Origin: Parabacteroides timonensis
GTDB lineage: Bacteria > Bacteroidota > Bacteroidia > Bacteroidales > Tannerellaceae
Length of the DNA stretch: 64,000 nucleotides
Direction of reading: 5' to 3'
Assembly: GCF_900128505.1 (NCBI RefSeq)
Contig: NZ_LT669941.1
Coordinates: 62,001-126,000, forward strand
This document shows positions 51,132-61,479 of this stretch, one piece after another (the first letter of the stretch is position 1; each line of letters starts with the position of its first letter). The position numbers were made by a program, and so were the translations under genes. The notes under the pieces were generated by a model. The model made no database searches and was not told the DNA's origin. It was given only the letters and a program-made list of their open reading frames with translations.

Positions 51132-52133
51132 ATGAGTGAAAGAAATATAGATATTATAGAGGAACTTCTTCCCCGTTATTGCGAAGGTAATGTTTCTACG
51201 GAGGAAAAAGAGGTGGTTGAAGACTGGATCCGTCAATCGGAAGATCATTATAAGATAGCTCAACAGATACAGTTGATTTATTTGGCGACAGACACTATTT
51301 CTATAATGGATATGGTGAATACGGATAACGCTTTAAATAAAGTAGATGATCGTATCCGTAGAAGTCAGTTGAAGGTATTGTTTATGTGGGGACAACGGGT
51401 GGCTGCAATCTTATTTATCCCGTTGTTGATCGCTTACCTGTTGCAAGTACTTATTCCGGAAAAGCGGGATATACGGATGTTGGAAGTACGGACAAATCCG
51501 GGAATGATGACCAATCTTACATTGCCGGATGGTACGAAGGTTAATTTGAACTCTGAATCTTCGTTGACATATCCGGAGATATTTGAAGGAGATCTTCGTT
51601 CAGTTCGGTTAGAGGGTGAGGCTTTCTTTGAGGTGGTGAAGAACCCGGAAAAACGTTTTGTTGTAACTACTCCTCACAATGCCAGAGTGGAAGTCTTGGG
51701 AACATCTTTTAATATGGAAGCATTTAAGTGGGATTCTATTGTTTCGACAACATTGATCAGTGGAAAAGTCGCTTTTATTACTAAGTCCGGTCAGGTTGAT
51801 ATGAAACCCGGTGAAAAATTGGTTTACAACATACAGGCAAACCGACCAAGAATATATCACACAAGTGGAGAAACAGAGACTTCTTGGAAAGAAGGAATGA
51901 TTGTTTTTAAGAAGACTCCTTTTAAAGAAGCGATTCGTATGTTGACAAAAAGATATAACGTGGAATTTGTAGTATCAAATAATAAATATGTAAACGATCT
52001 TTTTACCGGATCCTTTACCGATCATCGATTAGAACAGATATTGGATATATTCAATGCTTCTTCCGGAATAAAGTGGCGCTATCTTCCGAAAGAAAATAAA
52101 TTGGATAGAAAAAGTAAAGTAGAAATCTATTAA
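51132..52133 (+). CDS. FecR family anti-sigma factor
   Basis: A 333-residue inner-membrane protein from the ATG at 51132 (MSERNIDIIEELLPRYCEGN); an upstream TTG at 51063 is unlikely. The N-terminal cytoplasmic part binds sigma. A membrane helix is at about 85-110 (VAAILFIPLLIAYLLQVL). The FecR domain follows (LPDGTKVNLNSESSLTYPE, EGEAFFEVVKNPEKRFVVTT, ARVEVLGTSFNMEAF) and the C-terminal DUF4974-type domain (MIVFKKTPFKEAIRMLTKRY). It is divergent from the sigma gene and co-directional with the SusC-type receptor. Confidence 0.9.
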   Translation: MSERNIDIIEELLPRYCEGNVSTEEKEVVEDWIRQSEDHYKIAQQIQLIYLATDTISIMDMVNTDNALNKVDDRIRRSQLKVLFMWGQRVAAILFIPLLIAYLLQVLIPEKRDIRMLEVRTNPGMMTNLTLPDGTKVNLNSESSLTYPEIFEGDLRSVRLEGEAFFEVVKNPEKRFVVTTPHNARVEVLGTSFNMEAFKWDSIVSTTLISGKVAFITKSGQVDMKPGEKLVYNIQANRPRIYHTSGETETSWKEGMIVFKKTPFKEAIRMLTKRYNVEFVVSNNKYVNDLFTGSFTDHRLEQILDIFNASSGIKWRYLPKENKLDRKSKVEIY

Positions 52134-52174
52134 AAACAAAAGCGTATGGCAAACAGACCCCCTTGAAACAAAAA

Positions 52175-52247
52175 CATTCGGATAAATATTGGCGTATTCA
52201 TCCGAATGAAAAAATTAAACTGAAAGAAACCTGTTTGGCGACAGGTT
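52175..52247 (+). promoter_or_regulatory. Two leader hairpins with the same TTGGCG hexaloop, upstream of the SusC-type gene
   Basis: The first hairpin (52175-52208) pairs CATTCGGAT with ATCCGAATG (9 bp), has one A-C mismatch, then AATA with TATT, and a loop TTGGCG (52189-52194). The second (52228-52247) pairs AACCTGT with ACAGGTT around a loop TTGGCG (52235-52240). There is no T tract directly after either, so they are not ordinary terminators. They lie in the 156-bp gap between the FecR stop and the SusC-type ATG. Confidence 0.6.
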
Positions 52248-52289
52248 CGTATCAAATCATTTTTTTACCTTAAAAGAGTATACAAAGTT

Positions 52290-55200
52290 ATGCAAAAATT
52301 ATTTATTGCCCAATTGATATGGGTGACAAAGTCACTTGTGTTAACCTTAAAAAAAATCCCATTGGTTATGAAGCTGTTTTTTATCTTTATGATTAGCTCT
52401 ATTAGCTTACTACATGCCTCTGGTAGTTATGCACAAACAGCTAGGATTAGTTTGGATACTAAAAATCAGACTGTGCAGAATGTATTGGAGCAAATAGAAT
52501 CAAAGAGTAATTTTTCTTTTTTTTACAACAATCGTCATGTAGATTTGAATCGTAAAGTATCGGTATCTGTTGATGATGCTGATATATTTAAAGTATTGGA
52601 TGTTATCTTTTCTGGTACTAATGTCGGTTATTCAGTTGTAGAAAATCGAATTGTATTATCCGCAAAATCATCAAATCCTGTAATATCCCAGATTGGAAAA
52701 AAAATAACGGGAACAGTCGTTGATGCAGCAGGTGTACCTATTATTGGAGCCAATGTAATGGTTAAAGGGACGACTAATGGAACGGTAACAGACATAGATG
52801 GTCGGTTCTTGTTGGAAACATCGGATGATGCTATTTTGGAGGTGTCTTATATCGGTTATACAAACTATGAAACACCGGTTGGTAATAGAACTTCTTTTAA
52901 TGTTGTTTTGAAGGAAGATCTAAAAACATTGGACGAAGTAGTTGTTGTTGCCTATGGTACTCAGAATAAGAGAAGTGTAACAGGATCTATGGAAACAGTT
53001 AAGCTGGATGATCTTTCCGATCTGCCTGTCGGTCAGTTCTCTCAGAAGATGCAGGGACAAGTAACCGGTGTACAGATCAGTCAGGGTTCAGGTAGACCGG
53101 GGCAAGGTGTAAATGTCCGTATCCGTGGTGCTGCTTCTATTTCTACATCCTCTACACCTCTATATGTTGTCGATGGTTTTCCGATCGTGGGAGATATCAA
53201 TAACATCAACCCGAACGAAATAGAAAGCATGACGGTCTTGAAAGATGCTGCTGCTACTTCTTTGTATGGTTCGAGAGCGGCCTTCGGTGTTATACTGATA
53301 ACGACCAAACGGGCAAAAGCCGGAGAAACCAAGGTAAGTGCAAATGCTTATACGGGTATCCAGCAGGTTCCTAAAAACGGGCGTCCAGAATTGATGAATG
53401 GTACGGAATGGGCTCAATTCAGAAAAGAACATTATGAAGACATGGGGATAGATGTACCTGATGCCTTCAAGAATCCGTCTCAGTATGGTGAAGGTTATGA
53501 CTGGTACGATGCGATGTTGCGTACTGCCATGATCGGTGATTATAGTGTATCTGTAAATGCTAGTAAAGGTGATTTTACAAGTTCTGTTGTATTGGGTTAT
53601 TTCAGACAGGAAGGTGTTGTAAATAATTCTTCTTATAATCGTTTTACAGCACGTGCGAATAATGAATATAAATTCAATGATAAATTTAAGATTGCCTTTA
53701 ATATTGCACCGAGCTTTAGTTTCGATGATGCACCTCCAGCCGATGGATTCTTTGGAAGTGGTGGCGGTTTGCTGGATAATGCCAGATTAACACCTCCGAT
53801 TCTTTCCTGGAAGGATGCAGACGGTTTGTTACCGGTTACAGTAACGACACCGGGTGTAACCTCATTTGAAACCCCGAACTGGATCCGCTCAGCGAAAGAT
53901 ATTACAAACAAATCTCAATGGAACCGTTTATTGACCAATGGTTATCTGGAATATGAACTGATTAAAGATTTAAAGTTAAAAACAAGTATCAGTGTGGATT
54001 TAGGAAATAGTAACACCCATTATTTCCAGCCTTCTACAGCCGGACGTGCTTTTGCTGCGGCTCCAAGTAAGATCAATGCTTATCTGGCTGATAAAACATT
54101 CCGGTATTGGTCCTGGCTTTCTGAAAATACAGTATCGTATGCAAAACAGTTCGGTGACCATTCTTTCGATATTTTAGGTGGTTACACTGTACAGCAATAT
54201 CGTAGTGATTACTCGGAAATTACAGGATCCAATTTCCCAGACGACCGTATCCAAACGATCAATATGGCTTTGGTTAAAAATAATCCTTCTATGGATATTC
54301 AGGAGTGGAGTATGATCTCTTATCTGGCTCGTTTGAATTATGATTATAAAGGACGTTATTTATTAAATGCAAGTATCCGTCGTGATGGTTCTTCCCGTTT
54401 CGGTAGAAATAATAAATGGGGTAACTTCCCGTCTGTTTCTTTAGGCTGGGTAGCCAGTGAAGAAGAATTCATGCAAAAGATAGAACCAATCTCTTTCCTG
54501 AAGATTCGTGGTAGTTATGGACTGGTAGGTAATAATAATATAGGTAACTATACACATTATAATGTAGTAAGTAGTGCTAATACCGTATTTGGCGACACAT
54601 CTTCCAGTGGAACAGCTGTAACACAGTTGGGTAATGATAATCTGGGATGGGAAACGACTAAGCAACTGGATTTAGGTGTTGATTTTGGTTTCTTGAATAA
54701 CCGTATTAATTTTACTTACGATTATTATGATAAACGTACGACCGAACTGCTTTATAACCTGCCGATCCCTCAGGAATCCGGTTTCTCCAGTTTCACAGGT
54801 AATGTTGGTAAGTTGAAGTTCTGGGGACATGAATTCTCTTTGGATACCAAAAACCTGGTAGGTGAATTTAAGTGGAGTACTAATTTCAATATTGCCTTTA
54901 GTGACAATAAAGTGTTGGCTTTGTCAGGAAGTAGTAATCAGATCGTAGCTTATGCGGAACGTGTTTCTACAATTACCAAGGTCGGTGGTCGTATAGGTCA
55001 GTTCTACGGGCCGATTCAGCTAGGTGTTTATGTCGATCAAAATGATTTCGATAGCTCACCTAAGATGGTGGACTCACAGGTAGGAACTATTAAATTCAAA
55101 GATATTAATGGTGATAATGTTATTACATTAACTGATGTAGACGGGGATAAAACAGAAATCGGTAACCCGTTCCCTAAATTTGTATTCGGTTTTACTAATA

Positions 55201-55682
55201 ACTTCTCTTATAAAAATTTTGATTTGTCTATTGTAACTTCCGGAACTTATGGAAACAAAGTATGGGCGAATGAAGAAGGTATTACCAATCTGGATGGTGT
55301 ATTTAATGTACTAAAGGCTGTGAAAGACAGATGGCGTTCACCGGAAAACCCGGGTGCCGGATTATATGGAAAATCAACCGGAGCAACGGAACCTGACCGT
55401 TCTAATCATTCCAGAAGCGTATATAATGGTAGCCATCTGACCATCAATAATGTGACATTAGGTTACAACATTCCTTGTGCAACAATAAAGGGTATCAGTA
55501 ACTTAAGGGTTTATGGAAGTATTCAGAACCTGTATACATTTACTAAATATCCGTATGGAAATCCGGAAGCCGGTGTTGATCAAAATGGTAATTCGCCAAG
55601 TGCCTTGTTGCAGGGAATTGACTTTTCTACCTATCCGGTACCGCGTACCTTTACATTAGGTATAAGTTTGACGATCGATTGA
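52290..55682 (+). CDS. SusC/RagA-type TonB-dependent outer-membrane receptor with STN domain
   Basis: A 1130-residue outer-membrane protein. A cleaved signal is likely after the second start-like MKLFFIFMISSISLLHASG (residue 27 on), ending near SYAQ. An STN signalling domain follows (TARISLDTKNQTVQNVLEQI), then a carboxypeptidase-like regulatory domain (ITGTVVDAAGVPIIGANVMV), the plug (DEVVVVAYGTQNKRSVTGSM, then AATSLYGSRAAFGVILITTK), and a long beta barrel ending in FTLGISLTID. The STN domain fits the FecR-sigma pair upstream. It takes up a glycan with the SusD-like partner. Confidence 0.95.
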   Translation: MQKLFIAQLIWVTKSLVLTLKKIPLVMKLFFIFMISSISLLHASGSYAQTARISLDTKNQTVQNVLEQIESKSNFSFFYNNRHVDLNRKVSVSVDDADIFKVLDVIFSGTNVGYSVVENRIVLSAKSSNPVISQIGKKITGTVVDAAGVPIIGANVMVKGTTNGTVTDIDGRFLLETSDDAILEVSYIGYTNYETPVGNRTSFNVVLKEDLKTLDEVVVVAYGTQNKRSVTGSMETVKLDDLSDLPVGQFSQKMQGQVTGVQISQGSGRPGQGVNVRIRGAASISTSSTPLYVVDGFPIVGDINNINPNEIESMTVLKDAAATSLYGSRAAFGVILITTKRAKAGETKVSANAYTGIQQVPKNGRPELMNGTEWAQFRKEHYEDMGIDVPDAFKNPSQYGEGYDWYDAMLRTAMIGDYSVSVNASKGDFTSSVVLGYFRQEGVVNNSSYNRFTARANNEYKFNDKFKIAFNIAPSFSFDDAPPADGFFGSGGGLLDNARLTPPILSWKDADGLLPVTVTTPGVTSFETPNWIRSAKDITNKSQWNRLLTNGYLEYELIKDLKLKTSISVDLGNSNTHYFQPSTAGRAFAAAPSKINAYLADKTFRYWSWLSENTVSYAKQFGDHSFDILGGYTVQQYRSDYSEITGSNFPDDRIQTINMALVKNNPSMDIQEWSMISYLARLNYDYKGRYLLNASIRRDGSSRFGRNNKWGNFPSVSLGWVASEEEFMQKIEPISFLKIRGSYGLVGNNNIGNYTHYNVVSSANTVFGDTSSSGTAVTQLGNDNLGWETTKQLDLGVDFGFLNNRINFTYDYYDKRTTELLYNLPIPQESGFSSFTGNVGKLKFWGHEFSLDTKNLVGEFKWSTNFNIAFSDNKVLALSGSSNQIVAYAERVSTITKVGGRIGQFYGPIQLGVYVDQNDFDSSPKMVDSQVGTIKFKDINGDNVITLTDVDGDKTEIGNPFPKFVFGFTNNFSYKNFDLSIVTSGTYGNKVWANEEGITNLDGVFNVLKAVKDRWRSPENPGAGLYGKSTGATEPDRSNHSRSVYNGSHLTINNVTLGYNIPCATIKGISNLRVYGSIQNLYTFTKYPYGNPEAGVDQNGNSPSALLQGIDFSTYPVPRTFTLGISLTID

Positions 55683-55712
55683 TAAATAATAAACTAATAA
55701 GTCTATTTTGTT

Positions 55713-57182
55713 ATGAAAATATATAAGTATATAACGTTCCTGGGAATTACTTTCCTGTTAAGTAGTTGTACAAATGATTTTTTGGACATACCGTCTGAAA
55801 CGACGTTAAGTTCTGCAATATATTATAAGAGTCAGAGCGATTTTGAACAGGCTATAAATGGTGCTTATGCTCCTTTCCGTGGAATGTATAGTGGAAATGA
55901 AGGTGCATGGGCGATGGGTGAATTGAGATCTGATAATACAACCTATAAATTCAATCCCAATGACCGTGGAACCATTCAAGGTGAATATATAAAGGATTTT
56001 ATAGAGCAGGCAGATAATAGAATCCCATTGAATAAATGGTCATCGAATTATTCTGTTATTTCTCGTGTGAACCATTTGTTGGAACCGATCGACGGTATAG
56101 AGTTTGACGAACGTGTAAAGAACAATATAAAAGGTCAGGCTTATTTCTTACGTGCCTTTGCTTATTTCGACCTGGTTCAATATTTTGGCAGTGTACCTTT
56201 GCATCTGACACCAGTAAAGACGTTGGAAGAAACTTCCCTGCCTTTGTCTCCTGTAGAAGATATCTATAACCAGATTATCTCGGATGCTCAGCAAGCCGCA
56301 AATCTATTACCGGACAAGGCAAGTCAGGAAGCCGGTCGTGCTACATCGGGGGCTGCCAAGATGCTTTTAGGGAATGTGTATATAAGTTTGAAGAAATGGT
56401 CTGAAGCTGAATCGATCCTGAAAGAGGTGACGGGTTATGAGTTGTTATCGGATTACAATCAGATTTATGAAACCTCCAATAAGAATCATAAAGAGTCTAT
56501 TTTCGAGATCCAGTTTAAAGAGGGTACTGAAGGTTATGCAAGCTATTTCTTCTATACTTTCTTGCCGCAACCTATCTCCGCAGATGAAATAACGGCTATT
56601 ACAGGGATTGCAGAATCCGCTCGTACGGTGGAAGGTTACAATATACCTACTCCTGATATTATTGCAGCTTATGAATCCGGTGATTTGAGAAAGGATGCTT
56701 CTGTAGGAACGTTGATCGCTAATGGTGAGCCATGTCCTTATATAAAGAAGTATTGCCATTCGCATGCTTTATCAGGAAATACGAATGATAACTGGCCTGT
56801 ATATCGTTATGCAGAGACGTTGTTATTCCTTGCAGAAGCGGCCAATGAGCAGAATAAAACAGGTGAAGCTCTGGGGTATCTGAATCAGGTGAGACAACGT
56901 GCCGGTCTGTCCGATTGTACAGCATCAGGACAGGGTGCCATCCGTGAAGCAATCTTAAGGGAAAGACGTGTCGAGCTGGCTTTTGAGAATAAGAGATGGT
57001 TGGATTTGGTGCGTAGCGGAAATGCCGAAAGCATGATGAAAGCTTACGGTGCACGTGTGAAAGCGAATCCTCAGGCTTATTATTTCCCCCAGGGTTATAC
57101 AGTTTCTCCTTCGGCGTACACCAATATTCCGCTATTATTTGCATTACCGGCATCTGAAGCGGCATTGAGCCCTTATTTTTAA
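55713..57182 (+). CDS. SusD/RagB-type surface glycan-binding lipoprotein
   Basis: A 489-residue lipoprotein with its lipobox at LLSSC (Cys19). Typical SusD features: SDFEQAINGAYAPFRGMY, GQAYFLRAFAYFDLVQYFG with the TPR-like helices, TSGAAKMLLGNVYISLKKW, and LRERRVELAFENKRWLDLVR near the end. It forms a pair with the SusC-type receptor 30 bp upstream and captures the glycan at the cell surface. A hairpin follows its stop. Confidence 0.95.
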   Translation: MKIYKYITFLGITFLLSSCTNDFLDIPSETTLSSAIYYKSQSDFEQAINGAYAPFRGMYSGNEGAWAMGELRSDNTTYKFNPNDRGTIQGEYIKDFIEQADNRIPLNKWSSNYSVISRVNHLLEPIDGIEFDERVKNNIKGQAYFLRAFAYFDLVQYFGSVPLHLTPVKTLEETSLPLSPVEDIYNQIISDAQQAANLLPDKASQEAGRATSGAAKMLLGNVYISLKKWSEAESILKEVTGYELLSDYNQIYETSNKNHKESIFEIQFKEGTEGYASYFFYTFLPQPISADEITAITGIAESARTVEGYNIPTPDIIAAYESGDLRKDASVGTLIANGEPCPYIKKYCHSHALSGNTNDNWPVYRYAETLLFLAEAANEQNKTGEALGYLNQVRQRAGLSDCTASGQGAIREAILRERRVELAFENKRWLDLVRSGNAESMMKAYGARVKANPQAYYFPQGYTVSPSAYTNIPLLFALPASEAALSPYF

Positions 57183-57192
57183 ATAAAAAAAC

Positions 57193-57232
57193 AAGGCTCT
57201 TTATCATGGTTTTCTTCCGGGTGAAGAGCCTT
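57193..57232 (+). terminator. Hairpin between the SusD and GH106 genes
   Basis: AAGGCTCTT (57193-57201) pairs with AAGAGCCTT (57224-57232) with a 22-nt loop; the T tract is short. It may lower read-through into the hydrolase gene instead of stopping it. Confidence 0.5.
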
Positions 57233-57253
57233 TACTTATTAATAATGTGAATT

Positions 57254-60200
57254 ATGAAAAGATATCTTAGTATAATAGCTTTTGCTCTATTGGCTATGTC
57301 CTGCTCTGGTTCTAAAGCCGATAATTCCCGGTTGGATTCAGAGTTTGCCTCTCCTCCGAAAAGTGTCCGGACAAGTGTATACTGGTATTGGATGTGTGGA
57401 AATATATCCAAGGAAGGAGTAATTAAGGACTTGGAAGAAATGAAGCGTGTCGGTATTAACCGAGCTTTTATCGGGCACAATTATTTTGAACCTTATGAAG
57501 GTGGACGTAATGTACGGTTAATGAGCGATGAATGGTGGGAGATTTTGCATACCGCTTTGAAGAAAGCTTCAGAGTTGGATATAGAAATAGGCCTGTTCAA
57601 TTCTCCGGGATGGACACAGGCCGGTGGTCCATGGATAAAAACTAGTCAGTCTATGCGTTATCTGACGCATTCAGACCTGACGGTAAAAGGTCCTCAGAAA
57701 ATAACTGTCAAGCTGGAGAAACCGAAAGATGATTTCCAGGATGTGAAAGTCATTGCTTATCCTTCATCGTCATCGAAGCAATTTGTATTGAATTCATCCA
57801 ATGCCCGGATTTCTGTTTCTCCTACATTGAAACAGATGGAAAAAATGTTTGATGGCGATTGCTTGTCTGATGTTCGTCTTCCTCAGAATGTCGATTATAG
57901 TATTGATATAAAGACGCAGAAAGAGTTTACTGCCCGTAGTCTGACAATTTATCCTTCCCATTCGAATATAAATGCTACATTTGAATTACAGGCGAAGGAG
58001 GGAAATACCTATCGTACTATTTCTCAATTTGTAATAGACTGGCATCATCTGGCTGTAATTGTTGGTTTCCAACCTTTTGCACCGGTTGTGATGACATTGG
58101 ATGAGGTGAAAGCTACTGATTTCCGTTTGTTGGTTAAGAATACCCATCAGGAAGGTGGTATTGCAGAAATCGAACTTTCTTCTACTCCCCGTATTGAAAA
58201 CTATGCGGCCAAAACGTTTGCCAAAATGTTTCAGGACCCTCTTCCTCAATGGGATTATTACATGTGGCGTGATCAGCCGGAAGTATCCGATGCTTCATTA
58301 AACATTAATCCTGAAAGTGTATTGGATATATCGGACTATATGACTGCTGACGGAACATTGACATGGGATGTGCCTGAAGGAGAGTGGGAGATATTAAGAA
58401 CTGGGATGACTTCAACGACTGTAACTAATAATCCGGCCGGCCCGGATGGTACTGGATTGGAAGTGGATAAGATAAATAAGAAGCATGTGGCAAGCCACTT
58501 CGATGCTTTTATAGGTAAAATATTGAAACGTATTCCGGCTGAAGATCGTAAGACATTCAAGGTCGTTGTACAGGATAGTTATGAATCCGGCGGTCAGAAT
58601 TTTACGGATGATTTTCTGCGTAGCTTCAAGGAACGTTACGGATATGATGCCTTACCTTTTATTCCGGCTTATTTCGGCCAGGTAGTTGGTAGCCAGGTGC
58701 AGTCTGATAAATTTCTATGGGATATGCGCCGTTTGGTAGCAGATAGAGTTGCTTATGATTATGTTGGAGGTTTCAGGGAACTCTCTCATGAACACGGTTT
58801 AACGACCTGGTTGGAGAATTATGGCCATTGGGGTTTCCCTGCGGAATTTCTGATGTATGGAGGACAATCTGATGAAGTAGGAGGTGAGTATTGGTTACCC
58901 AATGTCGTTCCTTCGTGGGAAAACAACCTGGGTAATATAGAGAACCGTGCCGCTTCTTCTTGTGCACATATTTATGGAAAACCTCTTGTCTCAGCCGAGT
59001 CAAATACGAGTGGAGGACCGGCTTTCTCCCGTGTGCCTGCTGATGCAAAGCAACGTACCGATAAATATTTCTCAGAAGGAATAAACAATACCTTGTTGCA
59101 TGTCTTTATCCAGCAGGCCGATTCAGATAGATACCCCGGCACGAATGCGTGGTTCGGTACGGAGTTTTATCGTACGAATACCTGGTATTCCCATATCGAT
59201 TTGTTCCTTAATTATATAAAGCGTTGTAACTATATGCTCCGCCAAGGGTTAAATATGGCAGATGTCGCCTATTTTATAGGTGAGGATGTACCGAAGATGA
59301 CCGGTATCCAGGATCCTGCTTTACCCTTGGGGTATCAGTTCGATTACATCAATGCAGAGGTCTTGCTCCGTGATGCAACTGTAAAAGACGGATTGATAAC
59401 GTTACCGCATGGAACGACTTATCGTGTATTGGTTTTACCACGAATAAATACGATGCGTCCGGAAGTCCTGACGAAGATCAAACAGTTGGTTATGGATGGG
59501 GCAGTTGTGTTGGGAACTCCTCCAACACATTCTCCCAGTCTTCAGAATCAGCCTGCAGCTGACGAACAGGTGAAGAGTATGGCTACCGAATTATGGGGAA
59601 AGATCGATGGTACGAATGTCACTTCTGGTCAAGTGGGTAAAGGCATGTTGTTTAACGGTGTCGGCCTGGAAGAGGTATTCTCAAACATCGGATGTGTAGA
59701 AGATTGCAGAATACCGGCAGGAACACCCTTCCTTTTTAGTCATCGTAAGATGGATAATACAGAGATATACTTTATCTCCAACCAGAGCGAGTCTGTTCAA
59801 AAGGCTGATCTTAAGTTCCGTGTAAAAGGTTTACGTCCTGAATTATTTGATCCTATAACAGGAAGAACACGGGATCTGACAGAATTTACTTCAGATGATA
59901 AGGGAACAACTGTTCCAGTGACATTACATGGTTATGAAAGTGGATTTATAGTATTCAGGAAAAAGGGAGAACCGACAGCCGGTACAAAGAATTTCCCGCA
60001 GCCGGTTAAAGTCTCGGAACTGAAAGAGGCATGGAATGTGAAGTTTAATGGTAAACTATCCAACCCCGCTTCAATCCGTCTGGAAGAACTTCAGGATTTG
60101 TCACAGTCATCAAATGATAGTATCAAATATTTCTCAGGGAATATGATTTATACAACGACATTTGATTTCGATCGTTCATTATCTGATGGCGAACAGATTT

Positions 60201-60496
60201 ATCTGGATCTTGGTGAAGTAAATAAACTGGCCAAAGTGTGGGTAAATGAAGAATATGTAGGTGGAGCATGGACGATGCCGTATCATGTGGATATTTCTTC
60301 CGCATTGAAGCAAGGAAAGAATGTACTCCGTATCGATGTAGTCAATACCTGGGTGAATCGTATGATCGGCGATAAGAACTTGCCGAAGGAACAACGCGAA
60401 ACATGGGCTGGAATAAATGATTACCTGCCAGATTCTCCCTTGCAGAAAACAGGGTTGATCGGACCGGTAAAGCTTGAATCTGTAAAATTTAAATAG
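57254..60496 (+). CDS. GH106-like glycoside hydrolase (alpha-L-rhamnosidase type), lipoprotein
   Basis: A 1080-residue surface or periplasmic lipoprotein with a lipobox at LLAMSC (Cys17). The segment VYWYWMCGNISKEGVIKDLE and GIGLFNSPGWTQ-like text (EIGLFNSPGWTQAGGPWI) are typical of GH106-type barrels. The middle has VVVQDSYESGGQNFTDDFL and LTTWLENYGHWGFPAEF. The C terminus has a sugar-binding domain (VWVNEEYVGGAWTMPYHVDI), as in GH2-like modules. It probably removes rhamnose from a glycan taken up by the SusCD pair. The family call is firm, the exact substrate is not. Confidence 0.85.
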   Translation: MKRYLSIIAFALLAMSCSGSKADNSRLDSEFASPPKSVRTSVYWYWMCGNISKEGVIKDLEEMKRVGINRAFIGHNYFEPYEGGRNVRLMSDEWWEILHTALKKASELDIEIGLFNSPGWTQAGGPWIKTSQSMRYLTHSDLTVKGPQKITVKLEKPKDDFQDVKVIAYPSSSSKQFVLNSSNARISVSPTLKQMEKMFDGDCLSDVRLPQNVDYSIDIKTQKEFTARSLTIYPSHSNINATFELQAKEGNTYRTISQFVIDWHHLAVIVGFQPFAPVVMTLDEVKATDFRLLVKNTHQEGGIAEIELSSTPRIENYAAKTFAKMFQDPLPQWDYYMWRDQPEVSDASLNINPESVLDISDYMTADGTLTWDVPEGEWEILRTGMTSTTVTNNPAGPDGTGLEVDKINKKHVASHFDAFIGKILKRIPAEDRKTFKVVVQDSYESGGQNFTDDFLRSFKERYGYDALPFIPAYFGQVVGSQVQSDKFLWDMRRLVADRVAYDYVGGFRELSHEHGLTTWLENYGHWGFPAEFLMYGGQSDEVGGEYWLPNVVPSWENNLGNIENRAASSCAHIYGKPLVSAESNTSGGPAFSRVPADAKQRTDKYFSEGINNTLLHVFIQQADSDRYPGTNAWFGTEFYRTNTWYSHIDLFLNYIKRCNYMLRQGLNMADVAYFIGEDVPKMTGIQDPALPLGYQFDYINAEVLLRDATVKDGLITLPHGTTYRVLVLPRINTMRPEVLTKIKQLVMDGAVVLGTPPTHSPSLQNQPAADEQVKSMATELWGKIDGTNVTSGQVGKGMLFNGVGLEEVFSNIGCVEDCRIPAGTPFLFSHRKMDNTEIYFISNQSESVQKADLKFRVKGLRPELFDPITGRTRDLTEFTSDDKGTTVPVTLHGYESGFIVFRKKGEPTAGTKNFPQPVKVSELKEAWNVKFNGKLSNPASIRLEELQDLSQSSNDSIKYFSGNMIYTTTFDFDRSLSDGEQIYLDLGEVNKLAKVWVNEEYVGGAWTMPYHVDISSALKQGKNVLRIDVVNTWVNRMIGDKNLPKEQRETWAGINDYLPDSPLQKTGLIGPVKLESVKFK

Positions 60497-60513
60497 TTTA
60501 AGAACAACTTATG

Positions 60514-60563
60514 ACAAGTCCTAAATAACTTCTAACGGTTGTTTAGGGCTTGTTTTCTTTCTT
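60514..60563 (+). terminator. Intrinsic terminator after the GH106 gene
   Basis: A 16-bp stem (60514-60529 with 60538-60553, two G-T pairs), an 8-nt loop and a TTTCTTTCTT tract. Confidence 0.85.
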
Positions 60564-60681
60564 CTTTATAATGTGTTAATGTTATCGGTTGTATTTTCTC
60601 AAAGATACATTTTGCGATATAGAACAGTAGTAAAAAAGGATATACTGCCAAATCCATAGCGATGAATAGTATGTATTTCAT
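60532..60681 (-). CDS. Possible small membrane protein (49 residues)
   Basis: An ATG at 60681 gives MKYILFIAMDLAVYPFLLLF followed by YIAKCIFEKIQPITLTHYKE and a basic end, a plausible one-helix membrane protein. It overlaps the terminator of the GH106 gene and lacks a clear -7 box, so it may be chance. Confidence 0.25.
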   Translation of the reverse strand: MKYILFIAMDLAVYPFLLLFYIAKCIFEKIQPITLTHYKEERKQALNNR

Positions 60682-61446
60682 TTCAATCTTCTTTTAAAAT
60701 TTATCTTTAAGACAGAGATATTTCAAAAACCCCTATCCATATAACAGATTTTTTTTGTTTTTGTATGAAAAGCTATAAGTTATCTCTCAGAATACTCTGG
60801 AGAATTCTCTTATAGATAATGACAGATTGTTTATTAAACTAGCTTGTTTGTAATAAAAGTTGTTTGTATTGTCTTTTTTAATGACGCGCAAAGATACAAA
60901 AAAGCTGCATCTGTATTTGTTTCAGTGTAATAATTAACTATTTAGTCGTTTTAGAGGCCTTGAATTTTTTCATTCGGACGTTTTTCAAAATAGTTCCGGA
61001 GGAAAATTTTTGAAAGTCCGGTCTTTTATCTTCAAAAGTCCTGACTTAACATTTGTAAATAAGGCGGCTTTTTGAAGAGAAAATATGATTTTTTGTGGAA
61101 ATTGGTATGTTCTCGAGCATGATTTGATTGTGGATCGGTTATTAATGCTCAAAGGTTTTAACTATCCATATGATTGGATTATTATGATATGATGTGCGGT
61201 AAGAAGTAAAAAGGGAGTGAATGCTTTTAAATAGTTTGTTTGATCCGTCTTTTAGTGTGTTTCTGATAGTGTAAAAGTCCGTGAGAATGCTGTGTATTTG
61301 ACCGTAATGTATCTTTGGCCGAAATATGAAATTATCAGGGTGGATAAATATCAAAATGACAAAAAGATAAAATCATTACGATGTAGTGTGTATAAAAATA
61401 ATTAAGTTTGTAATTATTTTGAAATATTGATTTAGAAATAAATCCT
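60682..61446. other. Intergenic stretch before the second sigma gene
   Basis: About 760 bp of AT-rich DNA without a convincing ORF, strong hairpin or known motif. It separates the GH106 locus from the next sigma/FecR/SusC locus. Confidence 0.5.
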
Positions 61447-61454
61447 TACATTTG
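61447..61454 (+). promoter_or_regulatory. -7 promoter box of the second sigma gene
   Basis: TACATTTG, 25 bp before the ATG at 61480. The -33 element is not clear. Confidence 0.5.
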
Positions 61455-61479
61455 TTTTTGGTAATCATCTAATTAAATT

